Source: Clostridiales bacterium
GTDB taxonomy: Bacteria > Bacillota > Clostridia > Lachnospirales > Lachnospiraceae
DNA length: 64,000 nucleotides
Direction: 5' to 3'
Assembly (NCBI GenBank): GCA_021204045.1
Contig: JAJQAA010000034.1
Span: 62,001-126,000 of the forward strand
Shown here: positions 50,971 through 59,345 of the stretch, piece after piece
Layout: every line of letters begins with the position of its first letter
How positions within the stretch are numbered: position 1 is the stretch's first letter
The notes under the pieces: model-generated
The model's database searches: none
Seen by the model: the letters and a program-made list of their open reading frames with translations, nothing else
Told to the model about the DNA's origin: nothing
Program-made: the position numbers and the translations under genes

Positions 50971-52060
50971 CCAATATTACCTCCTGGTATTTTCTCAATA
51001 CGAAATTCATTTCCGTACCGACGCCTTCCCTGCTCGTCGCCCAGATGCGGCCGCCGTGATCCTCGATGATCTTGCGCACGATCGAAAGGCCGATGCCGCT
51101 GCCGCCCTGCGCGGAATTGCGTGAGGAATCCGTGCGGTAAAACCGGTCAAAAATATAGGGCAGATCCCGTGCGCCGATACCGCGGCCATTATCCTCGATC
51201 TCCACCTGGATAAAATCCCCCGCGTCCCGGATACGGATGTTGATAACGCCATGTTCTTTGTCCATATATTTGACCGAATTGCTGACGATGTTGTTGATCA
51301 CGCGCTTGATCTGCTCAGCGTCGGCGATCACAACCACATCGGTCCCGACATAATTGAAATACCCAAGCTCGATGCCGCGCGATTCCATCTCAATACCCAC
51401 TTCCTCCGCGCAGTCATGAAAATAGCTGTCCACATTGATCTTGGAAAATGTATAGGGAATCTTGTTGGTATCGATTTTGGAATAAAACGTCAGCTCGTCG
51501 ATCAGACGGTCCATATCGTTTGCTTTATTATAAATCGTGCGGATATATTTTTCCAGCTTTTCGGGAGAGGAGGCCACGCCGTCCATAATCCCTTCGACAT
51601 AGCCCTTAATCGCCGTGATCGGCGTCTTCAGATCATGGGAAATGTTGCTGATCAGCTCCTTGCTCTCCGTGTCGTACTGCAGCTTTTCCTCCGCGTTTTC
51701 TTTCAGGCGGATGCGCATCTCCTCAAAATCCTGGCAGAGCTGGCCGATCTCATCCTCTTCCTCGACCTCGAGTGTGAAATCCAGGTTTCCGTCGCGGATC
51801 TGGCGCGTCGCCTCCTGAAGCTTACCCAAAGGCTGCAGCACCGAGCGGTAAACCCAGACCGTCAGAGCTGCGCAGATAAACACCACCATGCAGATCGCCA
51901 GCATCAGCATCTGGACGAGAAGCGCCCGCACCTCCTTGCTGTAGGACATAAACGGATTCATGAGAAAAAAGCGTCCCATAAAAAGCAGAAGAAGCGTAAA
52001 CAAAACCGGAAGAAGGCTAAAGGTCACAAACGCGATGCCCAGCTTCGTTCTCAGTTTCAT
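50948..52060 (-). CDS. Sensor histidine kinase
   Basis: 370 residues. Two membrane helices (about 8-30 and 48-70) leave only a very short outer loop, so it is an intramembrane-sensing type. A HAMP domain follows (LQPLGKLQEATRQIRDGNLD), then the phosphorylation site SNISHDLKTPITAIKGY, and the ATPase with EQIKRVINNIVSNSVKYMD, VEIEDNGRGIG and GGSGIGLSIVRKI. With the response regulator it forms a two-component system that may answer cell-envelope stress; that last point is inference. Confidence 0.96.
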   Translation of the reverse strand: MKLRTKLGIAFVTFSLLPVLFTLLLLFMGRFFLMNPFMSYSKEVRALLVQMLMLAICMVVFICAALTVWVYRSVLQPLGKLQEATRQIRDGNLDFTLEVEEEDEIGQLCQDFEEMRIRLKENAEEKLQYDTESKELISNISHDLKTPITAIKGYVEGIMDGVASSPEKLEKYIRTIYNKANDMDRLIDELTFYSKIDTNKIPYTFSKINVDSYFHDCAEEVGIEMESRGIELGYFNYVGTDVVVIADAEQIKRVINNIVSNSVKYMDKEHGVINIRIRDAGDFIQVEIEDNGRGIGARDLPYIFDRFYRTDSSRNSAQGGSGIGLSIVRKIIEDHGGRIWATSREGVGTEMNFVLRKYQEVILDEQDSDH

Positions 52061-52260
52061 GGTTGCGCCTCCCTGTTCTTAAAATTTCCTGCGGATGCAT
52101 TCGCTCACGCACTTTCCCGCCGTGTTGCTCACTCGAGAGCTCCGCTCTCTGCAAAGCACGCCATCGGTGTCGTTCACGGGCTTCGCTCACGCACGGCTCA
52201 TGGCTTTCGTGTATATATCTTATCACAGATTCCGGGAAGCGTTTATAAAAGTATTCTAAA
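52061..52260 (-). promoter_or_regulatory. GC-rich leader region of the two-component operon
   Basis: 200 bp with repeated TTCGCTCACGCAC (52101-52113 and again near 52184) and the palindrome GAGAGCTCCGCTCTC. No gene. A possible -10 (TAAGAT, minus strand) lies near 52212. Similar wording occurs in the other intergenic repeats of the window. Confidence 0.4.
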
Positions 52261-52273
52261 ATTGTGTTTATTT

Positions 52274-54325
52274 TTACAGATTCAGCCCGCTGCCGCGGTT
52301 TTCGTATTCTTCCAGCCGCCGTCCGAGTTCGCGGTTTTCTTCCAAGGCAAGCTGCGGATCGTTCTCCAGCAGGCGATTGACCTCCTCGGAGACGGTTTTG
52401 AGCAGTGCGGCGTCTGTGAAAATGTCCGCCAGCTTAAATTCCATGTCGCCGCTCTGGCGCAGACCGAAGAAATCTCCTGGGCCGCGCAGTTTTAAATCCT
52501 CCGAGGCGATATAAAAGCCGTCGTTGGAACGGTTCAGGATGTCAAGGCGTTCCCGCGCTTCCTCCTCGCCGGAGACGTTGACCATAATGCAGTAGGACTG
52601 GCTCGAGCCGCGCCCGACCCGGCCGCGCAGCTGGTGAAGCTGGGCCAGACCGAAGCGCTCGGCGTTCTCAATCATCATCACAGTCGCGTTGGGAACGTCC
52701 ACGCCCACCTCGACCACCGTCGTGGAGACCAGCACCTGAATCTCTCCGGCCGCGAATCGTTCCATGATACGGTTTTTGTCCTTCGGCTTCTGTCGGCCGT
52801 GCAGATACTCTACTGTGATCCCCTCCGGGAGCTTTTTTCGCAGCAGCTTCGTATAATCAATGACATTCTCCGCCTCGATCAGCTCACTCTCCTCCACCAT
52901 CGGGCAGATCACATAGGCCTGATGGCTCGCCGCGACTTCCCGGGCAATAAATCGCCAGGCGTTTTCCCGCCAGCCGGTGTCAACCACACAGTTTTTGATC
53001 GGCAGCCTCCTGGCCGGAAGCTCGTCGATCACGGAGATATCCAGATCACCGTAGAGAATAATCGCCAGCGTGCGCGGAATCGGCGTCGCGCTCATCACCA
53101 GAATGTGCGGGTGCGCGCCTTTCTCCCCCAGCACCTCCCGCTGCCCGACACCGAAGCGGTGCTGCTCATCCGTGATCACCAGCGCCAGCCGGTCATACGC
53201 AACCTTCTCCTGAATCAACGCATGCGTGCCGATGATGAGGTCGGCCTCATGGGCCGCGATTGCCGCGCGGGCTTCCCGCTTCTGCTTCGCCGTCATCGAT
53301 CCGGTCAGCAAAATCACGCGGGCATTGACAGCATGCTCCGCAAACAGCGTGGTAATGTTCTCATAATGCTGCCTCGCCAGCACCTCCGTCGGCGCCATCA
53401 GCGCGGACTGAAAGCCGTTTTGTGCGGCCTCCAGCATCGCAAGCACCGCGATGACCGTCTTTCCGGAGCCAACGTCCCCCTGCACCAGCCGGTTCATTAC
53501 AAAGCCGCCTTCCAGGTCGGCGCGAATCTCCTCGATCACCTTTTTCTGCGCCCCGGTGAGCTCATAGGGCAACTCGCGCATCAGGCGATCCGCCTCGGGC
53601 GCCGGCCGCATCACAAAATCGCTACGCTGGTTTTCCCGCTGTCCGCGCAGACGGCGCACCGAAAGCAGGAAAAACAAAAACTCATCGAATACCAGACGAC
53701 GGCGCGCAGCCAGCAGCTCCTGGCGGTCCGCCGGAAAATGGATCCGTTCGATCGCGTAATTGTACTCCGCCAGCTCATAGCGGCGGCGCAGATCGGCGGG
53801 CAGATATTCCCGCTCCAGTTCACGCTCCTCCAGCGCCTGGCGTACGAGGCGGGTGATCGCCTTGTTTCCAAGACCCCGGGTCTGTCCATAGACCGGCCGC
53901 ATCACACGCTGCTCCGTCTCATAATCCTCGACGGAAAACAGCTCCGGCTGCTCCATGACCAGACGGCCGTTTTTGCGCGCCACCCGGCCGCGCGCCGTGA
54001 GCACGCGCCCCGCGGGAAGCTGTGTGCGGATATAAGGCATGTTGTACCAGGTCAGCTGCACGCTCCCGCTCAGATCCCGCAGCGTCACAACCACGATCTG
54101 CATGCTCTTAAAACGCCGCAGACTGGCATCCTTCACCAGCTGCCCGGTAACCGCCTGGACCGGACCGTCCGCCAGCTCTTTTACCGCCACCGGCGGTTCG
54201 CACACATCATAAACCCGGGGATAGTCATGCAGCAGGTCGTCGACCGTCTCAATCCCCAGTTTTGCAAAGAGGGCGGCGGTCTTGTCACCGACGCCCTTTA
54301 AAGTCGTAAGCTTCGCTCTGTTCAT
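52274..54325 (-). CDS. recG: ATP-dependent DNA helicase RecG
   Basis: 683 residues. The N-terminal wedge/OB domain is followed by helicase motifs: I QGDVGSGKTVIA, II ITDEQHRFG (DEQH), III VMSATPIPRTLA, V VEVGVDVPNATVMMIENAER and VI QLHQLRGRVGR. It regresses stalled forks and works on Holliday junctions. The order Asp23-DAK2-recG is conserved in Firmicutes. The start is 4 bp after the DAK2 stop with only a weak ribosome site (GTGGAA), so translation is probably coupled. Confidence 0.97.
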   Translation of the reverse strand: MNRAKLTTLKGVGDKTAALFAKLGIETVDDLLHDYPRVYDVCEPPVAVKELADGPVQAVTGQLVKDASLRRFKSMQIVVVTLRDLSGSVQLTWYNMPYIRTQLPAGRVLTARGRVARKNGRLVMEQPELFSVEDYETEQRVMRPVYGQTRGLGNKAITRLVRQALEERELEREYLPADLRRRYELAEYNYAIERIHFPADRQELLAARRRLVFDEFLFFLLSVRRLRGQRENQRSDFVMRPAPEADRLMRELPYELTGAQKKVIEEIRADLEGGFVMNRLVQGDVGSGKTVIAVLAMLEAAQNGFQSALMAPTEVLARQHYENITTLFAEHAVNARVILLTGSMTAKQKREARAAIAAHEADLIIGTHALIQEKVAYDRLALVITDEQHRFGVGQREVLGEKGAHPHILVMSATPIPRTLAIILYGDLDISVIDELPARRLPIKNCVVDTGWRENAWRFIAREVAASHQAYVICPMVEESELIEAENVIDYTKLLRKKLPEGITVEYLHGRQKPKDKNRIMERFAAGEIQVLVSTTVVEVGVDVPNATVMMIENAERFGLAQLHQLRGRVGRGSSQSYCIMVNVSGEEEARERLDILNRSNDGFYIASEDLKLRGPGDFFGLRQSGDMEFKLADIFTDAALLKTVSEEVNRLLENDPQLALEENRELGRRLEEYENRGSGLNL

Positions 54326-54329
54326 TTTC

Positions 54330-56090
54330 TTATTCCACAGAAATCATATAATAGTAAACCGGTTGGCCGCCCTCATGAAGCTCCATTTCGCAGTCCGGAT
54401 AACGTTCCTTCGCTTTCTCAAGCAGCCGCCTGGCGTCCTCTTTTTTTACGTCAGCGCCATAATAAATGCTGACCAGTTCGCTTTCCTCATCCATCATCGC
54501 CGCAAGTGTATCCAGCGTCGTCCCCTCAATACCCGCTCCCGCCGCCAGCAGTCCCTGATCGCCGATGCCCATGATGTCGCCCTCATGGATACTGACGCCG
54601 TCAATGCTGGTATCGCGCACCGCGTAGGTAACCTGTCCGGTTCGGACATGCTCCATTTCCGCTTTCATCGTCTCAAGATTTTCTTCCACGGAACATTCCG
54701 GCATGAAATTGATCAACGCCGTAATGCCCTGCGGCATCGAGCGTGACGGAACAACGACAATCCGCCGATCCTCCACCAGAGACGGTACCTGTTCGGCGGC
54801 AAGAATGATATTTTTATTATTTGGCAGGATATAAACGGTATCCACGTTCATCTCTTCAGCAGCCCGCGCCATATCCTCCGTGCTCGGGTTCATCGTCTGT
54901 CCGCCCTCGATCAGCCGGTCCGCGCCGATGCCGCGAAAGATTTCCGCCATGCCCGCTCCGGCGGCAACCGCGATAAATCCGGCCTCTTTGTGCGGTGCGG
55001 CTTCTTTCCGCGGTGCGGTCTCTTTGTGCGGTGCGGTCTCCGTACGCGGAGCATCGGTTTTCTCACCGGGGACTCCCGCTCCCTCATGGGACTCCCCAGC
55101 CTGTACCGCCGCCAGCTTTTCCGAATTCTCAATCACACGCTCGTGGTGCTCCTCGCGCATATTGTCGATCTTCATGCGGGAAAGCGAACCATAAGCCAGC
55201 GCGCGCTGGATCGCCAGCCCCGGATCATTCGTGTGCACATGAACCTTCACCACGCCGCTGTCGGAGACAACGACGATCGAGTCTCCGATCGATGCCAGGT
55301 AAGCCTTGAAATCCTGTTCGGTATTATCACTGTAAGGCTGCTCCAGGTTAATGATAAACTCCGTGCAGTAGCCAAATTTAATGTCTGCCGTCTCCAGTCC
55401 AGCCAGCCCTGCCGCGGCTCCCGCGAAGTCACCGGGCTGCACAAAGTCTCCTGCATTTTCCAGGCTGACCTCGCCGCCGAGCAGGCCGTCCAGCGCGCCC
55501 TTCATCACCTGCATCAGGCCCTGGCCGCCCGAATCCACCACACCGGCCTGCTTGAGCACAGGCAGCATCTCCAGCGTCTGGCTCAGCACATAATCGCCGT
55601 GTTCGATCACCTTCTCTGCAAACGCAATAATGTCGTCCATCTGCGGCACAAGCTCCACCGACTTATCTGCCATGGCGCGTGCCACCGTGAGGATCGTGCC
55701 CTCCTTCGGCTTCATCACCGCCTTGTATGCCGTCTCCGTAGCCCGCACAAACGCGTTGGACAGAGCAGCCACGTCAACCGTATCCACGGAGCTGATCTCC
55801 CGCGTAAAACCGCGGCACAGCTGGGAAAGGATCACTCCCGAATTGCCCCTGGCACCGCGCAGGGTCCCGGAGGAAATCGCCTTACACAAATTTTCCATCG
55901 TCGGATCCGGAATCGCCGCGACTTCACGCGCCGCCGAGAGAATCGTCATCGTCATATTGGTACCCGTATCGCCGTCCGGAACCGGAAATACGTTCAGTTC
56001 ATTAATCCAGTCTTTTTTTGCTTCCAGCCCTTTTGCAGCCGCCAGAAAGGCCCTCTGCATCTGGCCGGCGTCAATCTCCTGTATATTCAC
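54330..56090 (-). CDS. DAK2/DegV-type protein (YloV/FakA-like)
   Basis: 586 residues. The N-terminal DAK2 (DhaL-like) ATP-binding part has VPDGDTGTNMTMTI, RGARGNSGVILSQ and SGGQGLMQV. A linker at about 330-365 has tandem TAPHKE/TAPRKE units. The C-terminal part is the EDD/FakA type (IPDGADRL-like region, TVYILPNNKNIILAAEQVP, VPSRSMPQGITALINF). FakA phosphorylates fatty acids bound to FakB. The neighbours Asp23 and recG are as in Bacillus. It is a bit longer than YloV (about 553) because of the linker. Confidence 0.92.
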   Translation of the reverse strand: MNIQEIDAGQMQRAFLAAAKGLEAKKDWINELNVFPVPDGDTGTNMTMTILSAAREVAAIPDPTMENLCKAISSGTLRGARGNSGVILSQLCRGFTREISSVDTVDVAALSNAFVRATETAYKAVMKPKEGTILTVARAMADKSVELVPQMDDIIAFAEKVIEHGDYVLSQTLEMLPVLKQAGVVDSGGQGLMQVMKGALDGLLGGEVSLENAGDFVQPGDFAGAAAGLAGLETADIKFGYCTEFIINLEQPYSDNTEQDFKAYLASIGDSIVVVSDSGVVKVHVHTNDPGLAIQRALAYGSLSRMKIDNMREEHHERVIENSEKLAAVQAGESHEGAGVPGEKTDAPRTETAPHKETAPRKEAAPHKEAGFIAVAAGAGMAEIFRGIGADRLIEGGQTMNPSTEDMARAAEEMNVDTVYILPNNKNIILAAEQVPSLVEDRRIVVVPSRSMPQGITALINFMPECSVEENLETMKAEMEHVRTGQVTYAVRDTSIDGVSIHEGDIMGIGDQGLLAAGAGIEGTTLDTLAAMMDEESELVSIYYGADVKKEDARRLLEKAKERYPDCEMELHEGGQPVYYYMISVE

Positions 56091-56103
56091 CGACAGATCC
56101 TCC

Positions 56104-56460
56104 TTAATCGATCACTCGTACGCCTTCCACATAGACATTGATTTTGTCAATTTCCATGCCGGTGAATGCCTCCACCTTATACTTCACGCTGGCGATCAGG
56201 TTGTCCGCGACCGTGCAGATACTGACGCCGTACGCGACAATCACATGAAAGCTCAGCGTAATATGATTGTCATTGACCTCCACATCAATCCCTTTCGTGA
56301 GGCTTTCCCGCTTCAGGAGCCGGACCAGGCCATCCTTCATACTGACCGCAGCCATGCCAACGATGCCAAAGCACCCAACCGCCGTCATACCGGCATAAAG
56401 GGCAATGACCTCAGAATTGATCTGTATCTCTCCCAGTTTATTATTAATGCGTCCCTTCAT
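56104..56460 (-). CDS. Asp23/Gls24 family envelope-stress protein
   Basis: 118 residues from ATG 56460 (AGGAGGTGTGCTG upstream); a GTG at 56469 overlaps the ribosome site. The Asp23 fold is recognisable: INSEVIALYAGMTAVGCFGI, VNDNHITLSFHVIVAYGVSI, ASVKYKVEAFTGMEIDKINV. In other Firmicutes these proteins coat the membrane via AmaP or act in stress. It starts the Asp23-DAK2-recG run. Confidence 0.93.
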   Translation of the reverse strand: MKGRINNKLGEIQINSEVIALYAGMTAVGCFGIVGMAAVSMKDGLVRLLKRESLTKGIDVEVNDNHITLSFHVIVAYGVSICTVADNLIASVKYKVEAFTGMEIDKINVYVEGVRVID

Positions 56461-56490
56461 GCAGCACACCTCCTGTCTCTGTCTGCGGAC

Positions 56491-56639
56491 ATTGTACCAT
56501 GTCCACTAACCTCAGTCTTCGCCTGCAGCTCGACTTCGCTACACCGCAGGCGTCCTTGAGGAAGTGGCCAGGTGCAAGTTCGCACTAACCTCAGCCTTCG
56601 CCTGCGGCTCGACTTCGCTAAGTGCTCACATTGTACCAT
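56491..56639. repeat. Dispersed intergenic repeat, copies 2 and 3
   Basis: 56491-56540 and 56582-56639 both match the element at 21005-21075, with the 42 bp between them holding CGCAGGCGTCC. ATTGTA boxes lie at both outer ends. This fills most of the 346 bp between the divergent Asp23 and rpmB genes; small frames here are not genes. Confidence 0.75.
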
Positions 56640-56726
56640 AACCTTCTTTTTCTGTCCATCGCAACTGTGTTCGGAACCATTTATTCTTAGTTTCCCTGTT
56701 TTGGCGAAAAAAACACAAACTTTCTC

Positions 56727-56755
56727 TTGCCAAATTGTCCTCGATCTGTTAAAAT
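56727..56755 (+). promoter_or_regulatory. Promoter of rpmB
   Basis: TTGCCA (56727-56732), 17 bp, TAAAAT (56750-56755). Confidence 0.8.
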
Positions 56756-56806
56756 ATAGATGTTGTGGTTCTTTTGGTGGAACCAACTAGCGGTTAAGGA
56801 GGTGCA

Positions 56807-56995
56807 ATGATGGCAAAATGTGCAATCTGTGAAAAGGCTGCTCTCTTCGGCAACAATGTGAGCCATTCTCATAGAAGATCCAACGCGATGTGGAAAGCAA
56901 ATGTGAAGTCCGTGCGTGTCAAGGTCGATGGCGGTACCAAGAAGATGTATGTATGTACTTCTTGCCTGCGTTCCGGCTTAGTGGAAAGAGCATAA
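56807..56995 (+). CDS. rpmB: Ribosomal protein L28
   Basis: 62 residues with paired ATG codons (56807, 56810) after AAGGAGGTGCA. Family sequence NNVSHSHRRSNAMWKANVKS is present. Cys pairs CAIC and CTSC make it the zinc-binding (C+) form of L28. It lies divergent to Asp23, as in other Firmicutes. It is a part of the 50S subunit. Confidence 0.98.
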   Translation: MMAKCAICEKAALFGNNVSHSHRRSNAMWKANVKSVRVKVDGGTKKMYVCTSCLRSGLVERA

Positions 56996-57014
56996 AGGTT
57001 GACTTAACAAAAGT

Positions 57015-57055
57015 AAGCGGTACTTGGTTTGATAACCGGGTATCGCTTGTTTTTT
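57015..57055 (+). terminator. Terminator of rpmB
   Basis: AAGCGGTAC..GGTT pairs with AACC..GTATCGCTT, followed by GTTTTTTA. Confidence 0.75.
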
Positions 57056-57136
57056 ATGTTGAAAATTATTCAGGGAACCGTTGCTACCCGATCGCATTAT
57101 TCGTCGCAGAAAATGTAATTATATCTCTAAAAGTCA

Positions 57137-57165
57137 TTGTAATTTTTGTAATTGCATGCTATAAT
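57137..57165 (+). promoter_or_regulatory. Promoter of the AAA/DUF4143 gene
   Basis: TTGTAA (57137-57142), 17 bp, TATAAT (57160-57165). Confidence 0.8.
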
Positions 57166-57196
57166 ATATCTGTATTATGATGATGGAGGTGCGTCT

Positions 57197-58495
57197 ATGT
57201 ACCGAACTGCTATTGAGAAACTCTTAAAATGGAAAGAAAGCAAGCGCCGCAAGCCGCTAATCATCGAAGGAGCGCGACAAGTTGGCAAGACCTGGCTGAT
57301 GAAAGAGTTCGGCAAACAGGCGTATGCCGATACTGTTTACATTAACTTTGACTCTAATTCCAGAATGGCCGAGTTGTTTGCATCCGATTTGGATACAGAC
57401 CGGCTGATTATGGGATTGGAGCTATATGCAGGTCACAAAATTGACTCTGACAGTACTTTGCTGATTTTTGATGAGGTGCAGGAAGTTCCAAGAGCATTGG
57501 CGTCTCTCAAATACTTCTATGAAAATGCACCCCGGTATAACATTGTCTGTGCAGGTTCTTTGCTCGGCATCGCATTACATGAGGGAACTTCTTTCCCTGT
57601 TGGCAAGGTGGATTTCTTAAAGCTCTATCCTCTCTCTTTCAGAGAATTTTTGATGGCAACCGACAAAAAGCGTTTTGTGGAGATTCTTGATAGACAGGAT
57701 TATACGATGATCGCAAGTTTCAGGCAAACATACATTGATGCCCTGAAGCATTATTATTTTGTCGGCGGTATGCCCGAAGCAGTACAGAGTTTTGCTGATA
57801 ACAAAGACTTTAATGAGGTTCGTGATATTCAGAAACGAATCCTTGCTGCTTATGAGCAGGACTTTTCTAAACACGCTCCCAATGAGATTGTTCCCAAAAT
57901 TCGTATGTTGTGGAACAGTATTCCATCTCAACTTATCAAGGAAAACAAGAAATTTATTTACGGCCTTGTTCGTGAAGGTGCTCGTGCAAAAGAGTATGAA
58001 ACGGCAATTATGTGGCTGTCCGATTGCGGACTTGTCCATAAGGTCAGCCGAGTCAATACGGCAGGTATCCCTCTGAAAGCTTATGAAGACTTAAAAGCTT
58101 TCAAGCTATATGTGGTAGATGTAGGGTTGCTTGGTTGCATGGCGGGTTTGAAGCAACGTACATTGCTTGACGGGAACGACCTTTTCGTAGAGTTCAAGGG
58201 AGCATTGACAGAACAGTATGTTTGCCAACAACTTAAAACCATCGAGGATTTGGGAGTTTACTATTACACCAATGACAGAGGCTCCTGTGAGGTTGATTTT
58301 GTTGTAGACACAGGCGAGTTGATTATTCCGGTTGAAGTAAAAGCAGAAGTCAATCTCAGAGCTAAGAGCTTGAAAACCTATCAAGAGAAGTTTTCGCCAG
58401 AAGTATCTGTTCGTACAACTATGACCGATTACAAAAAAGAAGATTGGCTTGTAAATCTTCCACTGTATGCGATTGAACAGATTACCAAGTTATAA
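57197..58495 (+). CDS. AAA ATPase with DUF4143 C-terminal domain
   Basis: 432 residues from ATG 57197 (GATGGAGGTGCG upstream). Walker A is EGARQVGKTW, Walker B LLIFDEVQEVP, and sensor region NIVCAGSLLGIAL. The C-terminal DUF4143 part ends with CEVDFVV and IIPVEVKAE, a PD-(D/E)XK nuclease-like pattern. Such proteins are common accessory genes of unknown role, often mobile. The codon use is more A/T-rich than the flanking rpmB-Asp23 and gerW blocks, and it interrupts a conserved region, which suggests transfer. Confidence 0.92.
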   Translation: MYRTAIEKLLKWKESKRRKPLIIEGARQVGKTWLMKEFGKQAYADTVYINFDSNSRMAELFASDLDTDRLIMGLELYAGHKIDSDSTLLIFDEVQEVPRALASLKYFYENAPRYNIVCAGSLLGIALHEGTSFPVGKVDFLKLYPLSFREFLMATDKKRFVEILDRQDYTMIASFRQTYIDALKHYYFVGGMPEAVQSFADNKDFNEVRDIQKRILAAYEQDFSKHAPNEIVPKIRMLWNSIPSQLIKENKKFIYGLVREGARAKEYETAIMWLSDCGLVHKVSRVNTAGIPLKAYEDLKAFKLYVVDVGLLGCMAGLKQRTLLDGNDLFVEFKGALTEQYVCQQLKTIEDLGVYYYTNDRGSCEVDFVVDTGELIIPVEVKAEVNLRAKSLKTYQEKFSPEVSVRTTMTDYKKEDWLVNLPLYAIEQITKL

Positions 58496-58554
58496 TATAG
58501 GAGATCTATACCGGAATATCAGCGTGCATATTCTTGAGGTATTGAGAAATCTGG

Positions 58555-58624
58555 AAAAGGAGACTTTCCTGTTCGGATTTATGGCTTTGAAAAAAGCCTG
58601 AATTTTACAGAGAAGTCTCCTTTT
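58555..58624. repeat. 70-bp inverted-repeat structure after the DUF4143 gene
   Basis: AAAAGGAGACTT (58555-58566) is perfectly complementary to AAGTCTCCTTTT (58613-58624). Inside lies a smaller hairpin GGCTTT..AAAGCC. It may act as terminator (T-rich arm) or be an insertion remnant. Confidence 0.55.
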
Positions 58625-58676
58625 GGAGTCTCAGAGGCTAAAAAGCTGGTTTTATTGTCTGTTTTAATGCCTGTTT

Positions 58677-58814
58677 TCACCCGCAAAACAGCTGATATCC
58701 CGCCACCAGACAGACAATGATAAATACCAGCGTCGGCAAGGTCTCGGGGATAAACAACAGCAGCGTCATTCCCATGCCGAAGCAGAAAAGCATCAGACCG
58801 CATACTCTGCACAG
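58677..58814 (-). CDS. Small membrane protein with a non-ATG start
   Basis: About 45 residues ending VFIIVCLVAGYQLFCG. It has two hydrophobic helices (LMLFCFGMGMTLLLFIP and LVFIIVCLVAGYQL). A strong AGGAGGGG is centred 8 nt before a CTG at 58814, the only codon in frame at the right distance. A TTG at 58841 would add 9 residues but has no ribosome site. The alternating-helix plan is like small conserved clostridial membrane proteins. Real expression is uncertain. Confidence 0.5.
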   Translation of the reverse strand: MCRVCGLMLFCFGMGMTLLLFIPETLPTLVFIIVCLVAGYQLFCG

Positions 58815-58924
58815 AACAACCCCCTCCTGTCTTTTTTTCAAAACGGCAACGCAAAACCTGATTGTCGTCTTTCTAACAGGATATGCGGCTGTCCGAAAAA
58901 ACTTGCGTGCCGGGAGCCGGATTG

Positions 58925-59332
58925 TTATTCCGTCTCTTCTGTCTGCACGGCGGTTTCCGCCATTTTTTCCGCTGTTTTAACCGCTTCCGCGGAAATGCTG
59001 TCCTTACTTGTAAATTTATTGACCAGATCCGGCACCAGATCCAGCACCTTCGTGACCGCGTCCTGCTGCTTGATGTTCACCAGCTTTGTCACGCCATTTT
59101 GGATCACCAGTATCGCGCTCGGGCTCATCTTCGCGCTCATACCGCCGCCACCGTTCTGTTTCGCATTTTCCGCGAACGAACCGGCAGCCATACCGCAGGT
59201 GACATCGACCAGCGGCAGGATGATCGCGCCATCCACTCGGACAGCCTCCCCGACCACCGTCTTTGTCGTCACGAACTGATCCATCCCCTTAAACAGCGCT
59301 TCCACCGTCGTCGCGAAATGATTTTCTGACAT
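58925..59332 (-). CDS. gerW: GerW family sporulation protein (YtfJ)
   Basis: 135 residues. The family core is present: TVVGEAVRVDGAIILPLVDV, the Gly-rich GGGGMSAKMSPSAILVI, and VTKLVNIKQQDAVTKVLDLV. In Bacillus it is a spore protein needed for germination with L-alanine. It follows a DUF2953 gene, as ytfJ follows ytfI. GGAGGAACAGAT is upstream. Confidence 0.95.
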   Translation of the reverse strand: MSENHFATTVEALFKGMDQFVTTKTVVGEAVRVDGAIILPLVDVTCGMAAGSFAENAKQNGGGGMSAKMSPSAILVIQNGVTKLVNIKQQDAVTKVLDLVPDLVNKFTSKDSISAEAVKTAEKMAETAVQTEETE

Positions 59333-59345
59333 ATCTGTTCCTCCT

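Noticed and set aside
52634-54301. Plus-strand frame of 555 codons
   Set aside because: It is the shadow of recG: rich in Arg/His/Gln, with no recognisable motif.
54990-56141. Plus-strand frame of 383 codons
   Set aside because: Antisense to the DAK2 gene; basic and of low quality.
56457-56786. Small Arg-rich frame across the intergenic repeat
   Set aside because: The coding look comes from the GC-rich repeat; there is no ribosome site and the rpmB promoter overlaps it.
58579-58854. 91-codon minus-strand frame
   Set aside because: A different frame of the same strand encodes a better small membrane protein with a strong ribosome site.
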